Shown: positions 48,053-59,019 of the stretch, one piece after another
Position numbering within the stretch: position 1 is the stretch's first letter
How the letters are laid out: the number at the start of each line of letters is the position of its first letter
Assembly: GCA_033439265.1 (NCBI GenBank)
Contig: JAVTVX010000013.1
Span: 1,452,501-1,516,500, forward strand
Direction of reading: 5' to 3'
DNA: 64,000 nucleotides
Source of the DNA: Dillenia suffruticosa
Lineage: Eukaryota > Streptophyta > Magnoliopsida > Dilleniales > Dilleniaceae
The notes under the pieces: generated by a model
Told to the model about the DNA's origin: nothing
Databases searched by the model: none
What the model saw: the letters and a program-made list of their open reading frames with translations, nothing else
Made by a program: the position numbers and the translations under genes

Positions 48053-48467
48053 CAGGGGTGTTCATTTGGGCCAACATTTGGTTTTTTGAGTTATTCGGAT
48101 CCAATCAAAAATTGAATCGAATCATATGAAAATTAAACCAATTTATCCAAATTAAATTTCAGATTAAATAATTTGGGTTTCATTTATCTGAACCAATTTC
48201 ACATAATCGTTAACTCGAATAAAAATTTTATTTAAGGATAAAATCATTAACCCGAATAAATGGTTTGGATTTCATTGGTTTGAGTTATTCGGGTTTCAAA
48301 CAAGAGCTTGAATAAAAATTTTTATTTTTCAAACCAAATTATTAATCTAAATTTTTAATCGGTAAAATCATTCAACTGATCCAAATTTTATTAATTAGAA
48401 TTGAATACCCTGATTTTTTAATGGACTGGGCGGGTGAATCGTTTCACTCGAATAATGAACACTCTTG
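48053..48467. mobile_element. Non-autonomous hAT-like MITE, 415 bp
   Basis: Perfect 8-bp TSDs, ACACGAGC, at 48045-48052 and 48468-48475. The TIRs are CAGGGGTGTTCATT on the left and CAAGAGTGTTCATT on the reversed right end. The interior is AT-rich with repeated TTATTCGG and AACTCGAAT themes and no coding capacity. It lies 3' of the plus-strand ODC-like pseudogene and is unrelated in sequence to the GC-rich hAT element inside it. Confidence 0.85.
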
Positions 48468-48698
48468 ACACGAGCCGGCCTAGATAGGTCCAAAAGTGGA
48501 AGTTATTTTTTTTTTGGTGCAGTTTTTTTTTTTTTTTTGGGTGCAGAAAAATGAAAGTTATTATGAGAGAGAGAGAGAGAGAGAGATTTTTTTGGAAAGT
48601 AAATTAAATTTGATTGAAAATAAAAAAAAAAAAGAAGAAGAAAATTTTCAGAGAATTCAAGAGAGACTGAGAAGATATATTGCATATCCCTAAGGAAA

Positions 48699-48775
48699 CA
48701 GTATAGTGGTACAAATTCTTCTCTCCTAATCTGGTGATTCTAAATTTAAATCCGTATAAAACAAAAAAAAAAAAG
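48699..48775 (+). mobile_element. Degenerate SINE head
   Basis: AGTATAGTGGTACAAATTC and GGTGATTCTAAATTTAAATCC resemble decayed A- and B-box regions, followed by an A-rich tail. It has the same arrangement as 43313-43430. No TSD was found. Confidence 0.35.
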
Positions 48776-49857
48776 ATACATTGCATATGGGACGAGGGTC
48801 TCTCTCTCTCTCATCTTCTCTCTCTTTTTTTTTTCTTCTTTTGACCGTAATATATATGCATAAATTTCTTTCGATTCTAACATTCTTGACTCTGTAAACA
48901 CGCACAAAGTAAGTAGATAATTTTTTTTTATTTGATAACCAAAATCGGACAGCCAACTAATTTGGTTCCAGTCCCATAACTGTTCAAATCAGCTTAATCG
49001 GGTGTTCGGATAAAATATATATATAAAAAAATATCTACTTACTTTGTACACGTTTAAAAAGTAATTCACATATGGGCCACTTTTTTAATTTTAATTTTTT
49101 TTATAATTTTTTTATAAGAACACATAGGCCAAATTTGACTTGGGTATGGATTAAAACTTTTAGTCCCAATTAAGTTCTAATCTTAATTCATAACATAGGA
49201 CTAGTAAGTGCTTAAGAATGTAAGTCCACAAAAACCAAATAATTTATAAATTGAATGAACTAACTTAAAATGATAGTTAAAATTAATAAAAAAAATATTA
49301 GATTTTATAATTTTAAATAGCTTTGAACCTATTAAAATACACTTAAAATCAAATAAAATAATTTTAAAATCATATTAACATAAATTTTATAAGAAATAAG
49401 ATGTAACTGTGCATAACGTATTTAATTTATGTAAAATTATTCAAAAAATATTTAAAAATGTCAAAAATTATCATACTACACTCCTATAATCATCCAAAGG
49501 GGTAAACTTAGTTATGCCTATGCGTACGTACGCCAACCCACCACATACGTCGAGCTATCACATTACATGTCAAAGGCCTTGTTTGCAAATTTTAATTTTA
49601 TTTAATTTGTCCTGACTTATTTCTTTGTTTTTATTATTATAATGTTTTTATATATTTTTACCTTTTTCTGTAATATTCAAAAACTAATACCGATTTTATA
49701 TCTGACTTTTTGACCTATTTTATTTTTCATATAATAAAAACCCGTATTTGAAAAACAAAGGAAAAATGTGTGCGCTCTGTGCTCTTGACCGAAGCGATTT
49801 CAGAACCTCAGCCGACAAAAATGCACAAAGTCCCTTCAAAGGGTAGAAAAAAAAAAG

Positions 49858-49888
<31 letters not shown>

Positions 49889-50537
49889 ATATTGTGCAGA
49901 GAGATCAGAGTAGAGAGCAGCCTTTTTAAGCCCTCGAAAGGCCAAATGTGGGGAATTGAAGGGAAAAAAAAAAGGTATGGCTGAATTTTCGTGAATGGCA
50001 GTTTGGACCATTTGGATTTTGGAGGATTGACCTGTTTGTTTGCGGCGGTACGAAAGCAAGCACGACATATTATTTCTTAACAATGAAAACTTACTAGGAA
50101 AGCACATTAAACAAGAATCATATGTGACGTCCAAACTAGTGTAATTCTCGAGAATTGAATTTGGGGTTTTATTTAAAAAAAAAGATATATTTTGATTTGA
50201 TATTTGATATTTATGAATCAGTATTATTCATTACTTTTTTACAAAAAATTTATATTATTGTCATCTTTTTGTGATAATTTATTTAGAGAAAAGTAAAAAA
50301 TTTATTGTAATTAATTTGCTTCATAAATTTCATAATTATTTTAACAAATAAAAATTACAATGTTACACAAAATCATTATTCAATAATTAATGAAACTGAA
50401 TAAAAAAAAATAATACACAACGACAGTTGTGTATCTAAACAACTGCTTATTCAATAATCAATGAAAATGATAAACAAAATGGTACATAACAACGATTATG
50501 CATCTAAACAAACCAACATGAAAAGAAAATTCCAATA
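48776..50537. other. Intergenic between convergent ODC-like copies 1 and 2
   Basis: AT-rich, with CT and poly-T tracts (48800-48838, 49858-49883). The duplicated segment begins near 50017, with GGATTTTGGAGGATTGACCT. The interval from there to the stop codon at 50538 is the 3' flank of copy 2 and recurs beside copies 3 and 4. Confidence 0.6.
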
Positions 50538-51813
50538 CTAGTTGGGATTTGGGTAGGTGACATAGGTGGGGAAGCCTTGCATATTAAAGCCATTGAACTT
50601 GGTTGCAGCGGAGGATGTGTAAGCACCCATGTTCTGAAACACAAGCAAATCACCCAACTCCATCTCTGGCAACTCACATTCATTCAGCACAAAATCAAGC
50701 GAATCACACGTTGGTCCAAACACAGTTGACTTGAAGGTAGATCTACCATGCCCATGCCCATCACCATCATCATCCTTCATAAAAAATGGCTTAGCCATCA
50801 TAGAGCTACGATCAAAAGCCGGAAGATTAAAGGAGCCATAAATCCCATCATCAATCCAGTACTCCATTGCAGTCCCTCTCAATCTTTTCCCTATCACATT
50901 AGTAACCAGCGTAAAAGCATTCTCCACAAAATATCTTCCTGGCTCTGCTATGATGGACAGATTTTTGTCCTCACAAAAATAGGTTTCAACTCCGCGATTT
51001 ATCTCGGCGGCTATATCCTTGAAAACAGGACAGGCCTGAAAGCCACCCCCAATATCAAGAATCTGCATTGCAGGTAACTTTAGTTCTGACGCCAAGTTGA
51101 AGATAGCTTTTGCACGGGCTATTGTCTCGTAGTAAGCTTTTGGATCGGATTGTTTGGTTCCCACATGAAATGAAACCCCGACAACCCTGAATCCATTTTC
51201 ATGGGCATAACAAAGCAATGGCATGATCTCATCATCCAAAGCACCGAACTTTGTTCCAAACTCTCGCCAGGATGTCTTATTGTCAACCTTAATCCTAAGC
51301 AATAATTCACACTTGGGATGCCATTTTTTCAACTTGTCAATCTCACATTTTGAATCAAAAGTGGTCAGGTTTACCCCAACACTTGCTGCATACCTTATGT
51401 AGCTAACAGACTTACATGCATTAGCATATACAGTGCGATCCGAAGACACACCCAAGGATTGAACGGCCATGATCTCGCCACAGCTCGCACAGTCGAAGTT
51501 TGCTCCAAGAGAGGAGAGAGCCAGGAGGAATGAAGGGTTAGGATTACATTTGACTGCAAAGAAAGGCTTGACGTTGGGAAGGAGAGAGTTCCATTGGGAC
51601 ATGAGTCTTCTCTACAACACCCAAGTCAAGTATGTAAAATGCTTCCGGGGATTCTTGTTTTTCAGCAATTGATCGAATGAGGTTAAGAATTCCATCTTTT
51701 GGTGTCAAATGAAGGGTCGACTGACCTTTTAGCACTTGACTAGCAGCATTCAGCATTGCTTGGTTGAGGGTGGTAGAGTCTGATTCTGGGACGGTGTTTT
51801 GGAAAATTGCCAT
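50538..51813 (-). pseudogene. ornithine-decarboxylase-like copy 2, single frameshift
   Basis: It is collinear with the intact copy 3 from MAIFQNTVPES to the C-terminal NPN. One extra base near 51607-51609 (GTAGAGAAGACTCATG against GTAGAGAGACTCATG in copy 3) shifts the frame right after FYILDLGVVE. The downstream frame stays open for 354 codons from MSQWNSLLPN, with all active-site motifs: FFAVKCN, SFHVGTKQSDP, IGGGFQ, AEPGRYF, WIDDGIYGSFN, GPTCDSLD. The absence of further damage means the lesion is recent, or the internal Met is used. A product from that Met would lack about 70 N-terminal residues. The promoter, with a TATA box 84 bp upstream of the ATG, is intact. It could also be an assembly error. 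Confidence 0.88.
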
Positions 51814-51896
51814 TGTAGTGACGCAAAAGAAGAAAAAGAAGTTGGGAAGTTGTGATGGAATGGAATAGTAATTTGAAAATTTTGTAATAGCGTAGG

Positions 51897-51904
51897 TATT
51901 TATA
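51897..51904 (-). promoter_or_regulatory. TATA box of ODC-like copy 2
   Basis: On the minus strand, GGGGTATAAATACC lies 84 bp upstream of the ATG at 51813, identical in sequence and spacing to the box of copy 3. Confidence 0.65.
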
Positions 51905-53755
51905 CCCCATCTTGCAAGTATTTATATAAATAGTAAATTGAAAAATTTTGACAGAATTAATACCCCAGGAATATAATAATCTCTAAAATAATTTTGATGG
52001 TTTGGATTTAATCCTAACCATCTCTTAGTTTTTTGGTTGCCATTATAACCATCCAAAATTTTTAACTTTTAAATGATCACTGACCTTATACATTTTGTTC
52101 TATCGATCCAAAATTTTTAATTTTGGAAAAACTTTGGATAGCCTGTATTTAACCATGACATCTAACACTAATCAACCCTATAGCTACTCATATATTCTTG
52201 ATTGTCCAAAATTTTAATATATAAAAGGGTAATTGTTATCTATTAACCATGCCATTCTTATATTAAACCATTGAATTATTGTTGTTGTCTATCAGATTCA
52301 TTTCAAATATTTACTCTTTTATAACTTATAAAATCTTCTTTCAAATGATTAAGACATATTTAAAATTAGAACATAAAATAAAAAAATTAAAGATATCAAA
52401 TTTTAGAAAAATTGGGTATTTAAAAAAAAAAATCTTAATATCTGGAAGTTGTGCAGTCCCTTTTTATTTAACCATGGCATAGAACATTCATTATATTAAG
52501 GATGCAATCAATACAGCTCTACTTTACAGTTCTCATTTGGCAGTAGGTCCCAATGCTATAAAATCACAATATTTAAAAGAAATGTTTGTATAAAAAAGGA
52601 AATTTAAAACGAATATACTTTTTCTATGTAATGCATTTGACACTGAAGGTAGTATTTGTAGGTAAACTCTCATGACTGGATTATTAATTATATAGAAATA
52701 AAATTTTTTTGCCTTATCTAACAAGTCTAAGGAAAGCATTCTTGTTATGAGTTTTTTACTTAATTAAGTATAATGGTTGAAATAATAAAAGCCAGCGAAG
52801 AGATGCGGATCCTTTTTTAAGAGTTTATTCATGCATTATTGCATTTAAGAGATCATTCGACCCTCCGCCTCCTTCTGAACCAATGAACCATAAATCAAAT
52901 GAATAAAATTTTCTATGGTTGTTCCAATCAGTATATTTTGATAAATCTTTAATTATATTATTAATATATTTTGACAAATCAAAACAAATATTGATGATTT
53001 TGATTAAAATTTATCAATATATATTATTTAATTGATCAAGAATTGCTCAAAACACGCCTTGTCCTCACAAGCAATCGGCAGCAGAAATGAAGTCGCGTGA
53101 CTAGATATTAGTTTATCTTATAAAGAAAGAAATAGTATTTTTTTAAAAATTTAGGAGACAACTTGTATATATAATTAAGCACGAGTGTCCGGTTAATTTC
53201 CAAAATAGGTAATTGAGACAAAATATGGGCAAATTCCAGAATAATATTGTTGTAGTATTGCACAGTCCTAATACTATGCACGTGATTGACATGTGAAGGA
53301 TTTTTTATCCATATTTAGAGATTAATGAAGTGATAAACTTGATTTTTTTTAATAGTTTAGCGCACCAGGACAGTGCCCCACGGTTTGCATGCCTTAATGA
53401 TCGCGCTCTTGTTTACTTCAAGAATCTTCTAATTCGCAAATTCACATAGATTGATCCAAGAGGGGTATTTATAATTTATATCTTCACAAATAACAATAAT
53501 TTTCCTTAATTCGAATCTAAAATTCAGGAAATGGTCTCCTTAGCTTCCCATTTCTTGTAATAAGAAAGAAAAATAATAATCTCGTGAAAATATATACAGT
53601 TTTTCATCGATTATAGCTTAGTTTACGGATCTACTTGGCGTCTATGGCCGATAAAAGTGGGTCAATAATGCCCTTCAACAAAACTAAGCAGTACACAGTA
53701 TTTGAATTTTGACTTCATCATAAACTAAATCTAATCACATATGTGCGTAAGGTGC

Positions 53756-53880
53756 TCAAATCTCAAGCTCTAACTCTTCTCTAGTTTGAAGTCTGTATTT
53801 CAGTATTTGATTTTGAGGGAATGACTCATTACCACAGCCATATACACCATCATCTAGTTTACCATTATATTCAATTTGTT
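53756..53880 (-). pseudogene. Unidentified coding-like remnant in unit A
   Basis: The minus-strand frame reads NGKLDDGVYGCGNESF...LKYRLQTREELELEI then stop. The same peptide, better preserved, is at 61263-61450. Upstream the frame is shifted relative to that copy by a 2-nt difference. I do not recognise the family. Confidence 0.35.
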
Positions 53881-56135
53881 TCCCAATACAATTTTCTAAC
53901 CCTCAACTCTTTTTTCTACTCTTTTTTTTTCTGACTCTTTTCTCTGGAAAAATATATTTAAATTTTCTATTTCTCCATAGTTTTCTTCAGAGGATTTGTA
54001 GGATTTGTATCTCAAGCTCTCTTTCAATTTGTTTCCACTAATCAAAGTGTTTGAGGATTTGTAGGACCCAGTGCTACAAAATCACAATATATAAATAAAC
54101 TATATTTGTATAAAAGAGAAAATTTAAAACAAATATGATTTTTCTATGCATGCATTTGACATTAAAGGTACTATTTGTAGGATTTGTAGGATTTTTTTTT
54201 AAATTATAATTAAATTTTATGAAACATTATTATTTTATGGTAGCTTTTGGGTTTTGGACGATTGACCTGTTTGTTTGCAGCGGTATGAAAGCAAGCACGA
54301 TATATTATTTCTTTTAGAACGTCTGTAATATATATATATTTGTGTTATTAAACTAATGAGGGGCTAGTAGGAGTTTATAGTGCTAACTGCTATCTCAAAT
54401 TTTATATCCATCAAAAGTAGTATGTCATTTTTTAATCTTAACCACAATACAAATACAAAAAAAAAACACGTATAATTAGTGGCAAATCATGTTGCACAAA
54501 TGAAACGATATTTTATAAATTATAGTAAATGAAAAATGTGAAAAAAATATGTAGCTATAAATTATAAAAAGTTTTATGTAAATATAAATTATTTTATTAA
54601 AATCATAAAATAGTCATTTTTATAATAATAATTTAAAATGATTAAATATTTAATCATTAATCAAAAGAAAAACTATAATTAAATAATAAAATAATTCATT
54701 AAACCAGACCTAAATTATAAAATAATTCCTAATATTAATTATTAATACTAAAATTAATTTAAATATCCCTTTTTTATTTTTATTTTGTTTTCTTAAAATT
54801 AAATTTGAAAATATGAAATTAAAGTTTCAAATAATAAACAATATAAAATCTGAAAAAAAATATGGAAATAATATTGGAAAATCATTCAAAAACTTAGTTA
54901 GAGGGGTGAAATTTCTATGTATCACATATCAAAAACTTAGGTATAAAGCTAAGCAACAAAACTTATCCCCTAAGATAAGGAGCCTGAAGAACTAAAAAAA
55001 AAAAAATGAGGTCAGAAATCATAATGAAAACCAGATAAAATCGGTGCAGTTAAATCTCAAAATATCAATATCTTTTGAGCCATGAAAATATATTAAATAA
55101 TCAATATCATTTAATCAGATAAATTAATAAGATATTAATTTATTTATGAATTCCTTATTTTCTACATTGAACTTATTACATGGACACATTCTTTAACTTT
55201 TTCCAAAATATTGAACTTAACATAATAATATTTAACATAGTGCATGCACATAAATCAATTTATTTAGATAATTTTTTTTATATATATTTTTCCAAACTTA
55301 ATGCATGTATATATATAAACTATATCAATGGTTAATATATATTTATATATAGAGAGTGCATAATGCATGCGCATGATATTTAACATAATGCATGCACATA
55401 TAAATCAATTTATTTAGACATTTTTTATTTCCCATTTCGAAAATATCTAACCCCCATCCATGTACATATTGTAGTAGTAAAACTGGGTGATTGGTTTCAC
55501 GAAGGAGAAATCTGATCTACACCACACTGATAGTAGATCAGTGGGTTGGTCCATTGGCATCTATAACAACAAAGCAAACTCACAATAAAAGAACAAGGCA
55601 GAAGATAATTGCTATTTATGATGAATAAAATTTCTTATGCTAGTTTTCAAGAGGTTTTCTTTCTTTATTTTTTTTAACAATGAAAACTTATCAGGAAAGC
55701 ACATTAAGCAACACCCATATGTGACCTCCAAACCAGTATAATTCTCGAGAATTGAATTTGGGGTTTTGTTTTAAAAAAGAGGTATATTTTGATATGATAT
55801 TCAATGCTTATGAATCAGTATTATTCATTATTTTCCCACAAGAAATTTATATTATTGTCATGTTTTTGTGACAATTTATTTAGAGAAAAGTGAAAAAATT
55901 GCTGGTGATTAACTTGTATCATAAATTTCATAATTGTTTTGACAAACAAAAATTGCAATGTTGCACAAAATCATTATTCAATAATTAAAGAAACTGAATA
56001 AAAAAAAAATAGTACACAACAGCAGTTGTGTATCTAAACAACTGTTATTCAATAATCGATGAAACTGAAAAGAAAAATAGTACACAACAACACTTGTGCA
56101 TCTAAACAAACCAACATGAAAAGAAAATTCCAATA

Positions 56136-57404
56136 CTAGTTGGGATTTTGGTAGGTGACATAGGTGGGGAAGCCTTGCATATTAAAGCCATTAAACTTCG
56201 TTGCAGGCGAGGATGTGTAAGCACCCATGTTCTGAAACACAAGCAAATCACCCAACTCCATCTCTGGCAGCTCACATTCATTCAGCACAAAATCAAGCGA
56301 ATCACACGTCGGTCCAAACACGGTTGACTTGAAGGTAGATCCACCATGCCGATCACCGTCATCATCCTTCATAAAAAATGGCTTAGCCATCATAGAGCTA
56401 CGATCAAAAGCCGGAAGATTAAAGGAGCCATAAATCCCATCATCAATCCAGTACTCCATTGTACTCCCTCTCGATCTTTTCCCTATCACATTAGTAACCA
56501 GCGTAAATGCATTCTCCGCGAAATATCTTCCTGGCTCTGCTATGATGGACAGATTTTTCTCGTCACGAAAATAGGTTTCAACTCCGCGATTTATCTCGGC
56601 AGCTATATCCTTGAAAACAGGACAGGCCTGAAAGCCACCCCCAATATCAAGAATCCGCATTGCAGGTAACTTTAGTTCCGACGCCATGTTAAAGATAGCT
56701 TTTGCGCGGGCTATTGTCTCGTAGTAAGCTTTTGGATCGGATTGTTTGGTTCCCACATGAAATGAAACCCCGACAACCTTGAATCCATTTTCATTGGCAT
56801 AACAAAGCAATGGCATGATCTCATCATCCAAAGCACCGAACTTTGTTCCAAACTCTCGCCAGGATGTCTTATTGTCAACCTTAATCCTAAGCAATAATTC
56901 ACACTTGGGATGCCATTTTTTCAACTTGTCAATCTCACATTTTGAATCAAAAGTGGTCAGGTTTACCCCAACACTTGCTGCATACCTTATGTAGCTAACA
57001 GACTTACATGCATTGGCATATACAATGCGATCCGAAGACACACCCAAGGATTGAACGGCCATGATCTCGCCACAGCTCGCGCAGTCGAAGTTTGCTCCAA
57101 GAGAGGAGAGAGCCAGGAGCAATGAAGGGTTAGGATTACATTTGACTGCAAAGAAAGGCTTGACATTGGGAAGGAGAGAGTTCCATTGGGACATGAGTCT
57201 CTCTACAACACCCAAGTCAAGTACGTAAAATGCTTCCGGCGATTCTTGTTTTTCAGCAATTGATCGAATGAGGTTAAGAGTTCCATCCTGTGGTGTCAAA
57301 TGAAGGCTCGTCTGACCTTTTAGCACTTGACTAGCAGCATTCGGCATTGCTCGGTTGAGGGTGGTAGAGTTTGATTCTGGGACTGTGTTTTGGAAAATTG
57401 CCAT
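56136..57404 (-). CDS. Ornithine/lysine decarboxylase-like PLP enzyme (copy 3), intact, 422 aa
   Basis: Fold III group IV decarboxylase; canonical plant ODCs convert ornithine to putrescine. Intronless like known plant ODCs and of normal length. Seen: PLP lysine Lys88 in FFAVKCN, NFDCAS (106-110), His216 in SFHVG, glycine loop IGGGF (254-258), AEPGR (289-293), Asp321-Asp322 in WIDDGIYGSFN, nucleophilic Cys367 in GPTCDSLD, and NMGAYT with Tyr396. Odd points: HVGTK replaces the canonical HVGSG (Thr219, Lys220), ANACK replaces ANPCK, and FDRSS replaces YDHA, losing the His (here Arg335) at a site linked to ornithine/lysine choice. The fold and PLP chemistry look intact; the substrate is uncertain. 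No transit peptide is apparent, so it is probably cytosolic. It is the only complete copy visible in the array. Confidence 0.9.
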   Translation of the reverse strand: MAIFQNTVPESNSTTLNRAMPNAASQVLKGQTSLHLTPQDGTLNLIRSIAEKQESPEAFYVLDLGVVERLMSQWNSLLPNVKPFFAVKCNPNPSLLLALSSLGANFDCASCGEIMAVQSLGVSSDRIVYANACKSVSYIRYAASVGVNLTTFDSKCEIDKLKKWHPKCELLLRIKVDNKTSWREFGTKFGALDDEIMPLLCYANENGFKVVGVSFHVGTKQSDPKAYYETIARAKAIFNMASELKLPAMRILDIGGGFQACPVFKDIAAEINRGVETYFRDEKNLSIIAEPGRYFAENAFTLVTNVIGKRSRGSTMEYWIDDGIYGSFNLPAFDRSSMMAKPFFMKDDDGDRHGGSTFKSTVFGPTCDSLDFVLNECELPEMELGDLLVFQNMGAYTSSPATKFNGFNMQGFPTYVTYQNPN

Positions 57405-57487
57405 TGTAGTGACACAAAAGAAGAAAAGGAAGTTGAGAAGTTGTGATGGAATTGAATGGTAATTTGAAAATTTTGTAATAGCGCAGG

Positions 57488-57495
57488 TATTTATA
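57488..57495 (-). promoter_or_regulatory. TATA box of ODC-like copy 3
   Basis: GGGGTATAAATACC on the minus strand, 84 bp before the ATG at 57404. A second A/T-rich TATATAAATAG lies about 25 bp further upstream. Confidence 0.65.
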
Positions 57496-58246
57496 CCCCA
57501 TCTTGCAAGTATTTATATAAATAGTAAATTGAAAATTTTTTGACAGAATTAATATCCCAGGAATATAATAATCACTAAAAAAATTTTGACGGTTTGGAAA
57601 AACTTTTGGATGGGTTGTATTTGACCAAGACATCTAACACTTATCAACCCCATAGCTACTCGTATATTCTTGATTGTCCAAAATTTTAATATATAAAAGG
57701 GTAATTGTTATCTATTAACCATGCCATTCTTATATTAAACCATTGAATTATTGCTGTTGTCTATCAGATTCATTGCAAATATTCACTCTTTTATAACTTA
57801 TAAAATCTTCGTTCAAATGATTAAGACATATTTAAAATTAGAACATAAAATTAAAAAATTAAAGATGTCAAATTTTAGAAAAATATGGTATTTAAAAAAA
57901 AATAAAAATCTTAATATCCGGAAGTTGTGCAGTCCCCTTTTATTTAACCACATGGCATAGAATATTCCTTATATTAAGGATGCAATCAATACAACTCTAT
58001 TTTACAGTTCTCATTTGGCAGTAGGTCCTAATGCTATAAAATCACAATATATAAAAGATATGTTTGTATAAAAAAGGAAATTTAAAACTAATATTGTTTT
58101 TCTGTGTAATGCATTTGACACTGAAGGTAGTATTTGTAGGTACACTGAATTAAGTATAATGGTTGAAATAATAAAAGCCAGCGAAGAGATGCGGATCCTT
58201 TTTTAAGAGTTTATTCATGCATTATTGGATTTAAGAGATCATTCGA

Positions 58247-59019
58247 TGTGATCATCAAGACTGTAAGAAATTTACAAGATTCAACTCAAGTTTCAGTTTG
58301 GTCAGTAACAAAAGTTCGAGTTAAAAGATCCAAATAAGTACTGAATAACTTAATTCAGAGGGTTTTACAATAAGAAATTGAATCCCAAATGAATGAAGAA
58401 CCAAAAGGGGCCTCAATTATACTCATGCAAGCCCAATTAGAAGAATAAAAGGCCCAAAACTACCCAAAACCAAGGGAGGACGAAAATAAAGAAAAATAAC
58501 AGCAAGACTTGGTCAAAATAGTTTGATTTATTTAGTTTCCTAATTTTTATTTTTTGTAACTTATATTTAGTTTCCTAATTCTTTATTGTTTAGGGAGTTA
58601 CTAAATTTTTAGTTGCCAATTATATTTTTACTTTTAGGCTATAAATAGGTCATTATACATTGTATAAAATGAAACACTTTGGAGAGAATTAATAAAATTG
58701 TGAGGATTCTTCACACAGCTCTTGTTCTTTTGAGAAATTTGAACTTATTCAAGATATGAGTCTTGTTTAGTTCTTTGACTTATCAATCTAGGTTTCGAAC
58801 CATCTAGATTGTGACGTCATTCATTCCATTTTTTATACCAAGGTTCTTGATTTAGTGAGAAACGGGTCTAAGGTCATATACCTTAGGTTCTTCCTCCTTT
58901 AGGACAAGGTTGAGGTTTTTAATTCTACCGGTTCAAATAATTCGTTAGGACGATTTTTGGGCTAAATTAACTTGTTCGTGGGTTTTAGGATTTTTATACT
59001 CAACGGGTTCACATCATCA
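58247..59019. mobile_element. Solo LTR of an LTR retrotransposon, 773 bp
   Basis: The element starts TGTGATCATC and ends CACATCATCA (TG...CA), with 5-bp target-site duplications TTCGA at 58242-58246 and 59020-59024. The orthologous position in unit A (near 52853-52865) reads ATCATTCGACCC without the insert, a clean empty site. Inside are a TATA-like GGCTATAAATAGG and AATAAAA signals, as expected in an LTR. No internal domain, primer-binding site or second LTR remains, so it is a recombination product of a full element. Confidence 0.85.

Larger units (their letters stand above)
50017..54244. repeat. Tandem segmental duplication unit A (carries ODC-like copy 2)
   Basis: Its left edge, GATTGACCTGTTTGTTTGC(G/A)GCGGTA, recurs at 54255, where unit B starts directly. 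Its right end, GATTTGTAGGATTTTTTTTT...CATTATTAT, recurs at 61689-61739. Relative to unit B it lacks a 773-bp solo LTR, about 860 bp aligning to 59211-60072, and about 1.36 kb between 54312 and 55675. It has extra sequence near 51985-52135 and 52660-52755. Confidence 0.8.

Noticed and set aside
50538..51602. 354-aa ORF as a separate normal gene
   Set aside because: It is the downstream frame of copy 2. The upstream 89-codon ORF (51544-51813) holds the true N-terminus, and both match the intact copy 3 end to end.
58780..58810. GGTTTCGAACCATC as a tRNA T-arm or primer-binding site
   Set aside because: It is inside the solo LTR, with no cloverleaf around it and no internal retroelement region next to it.
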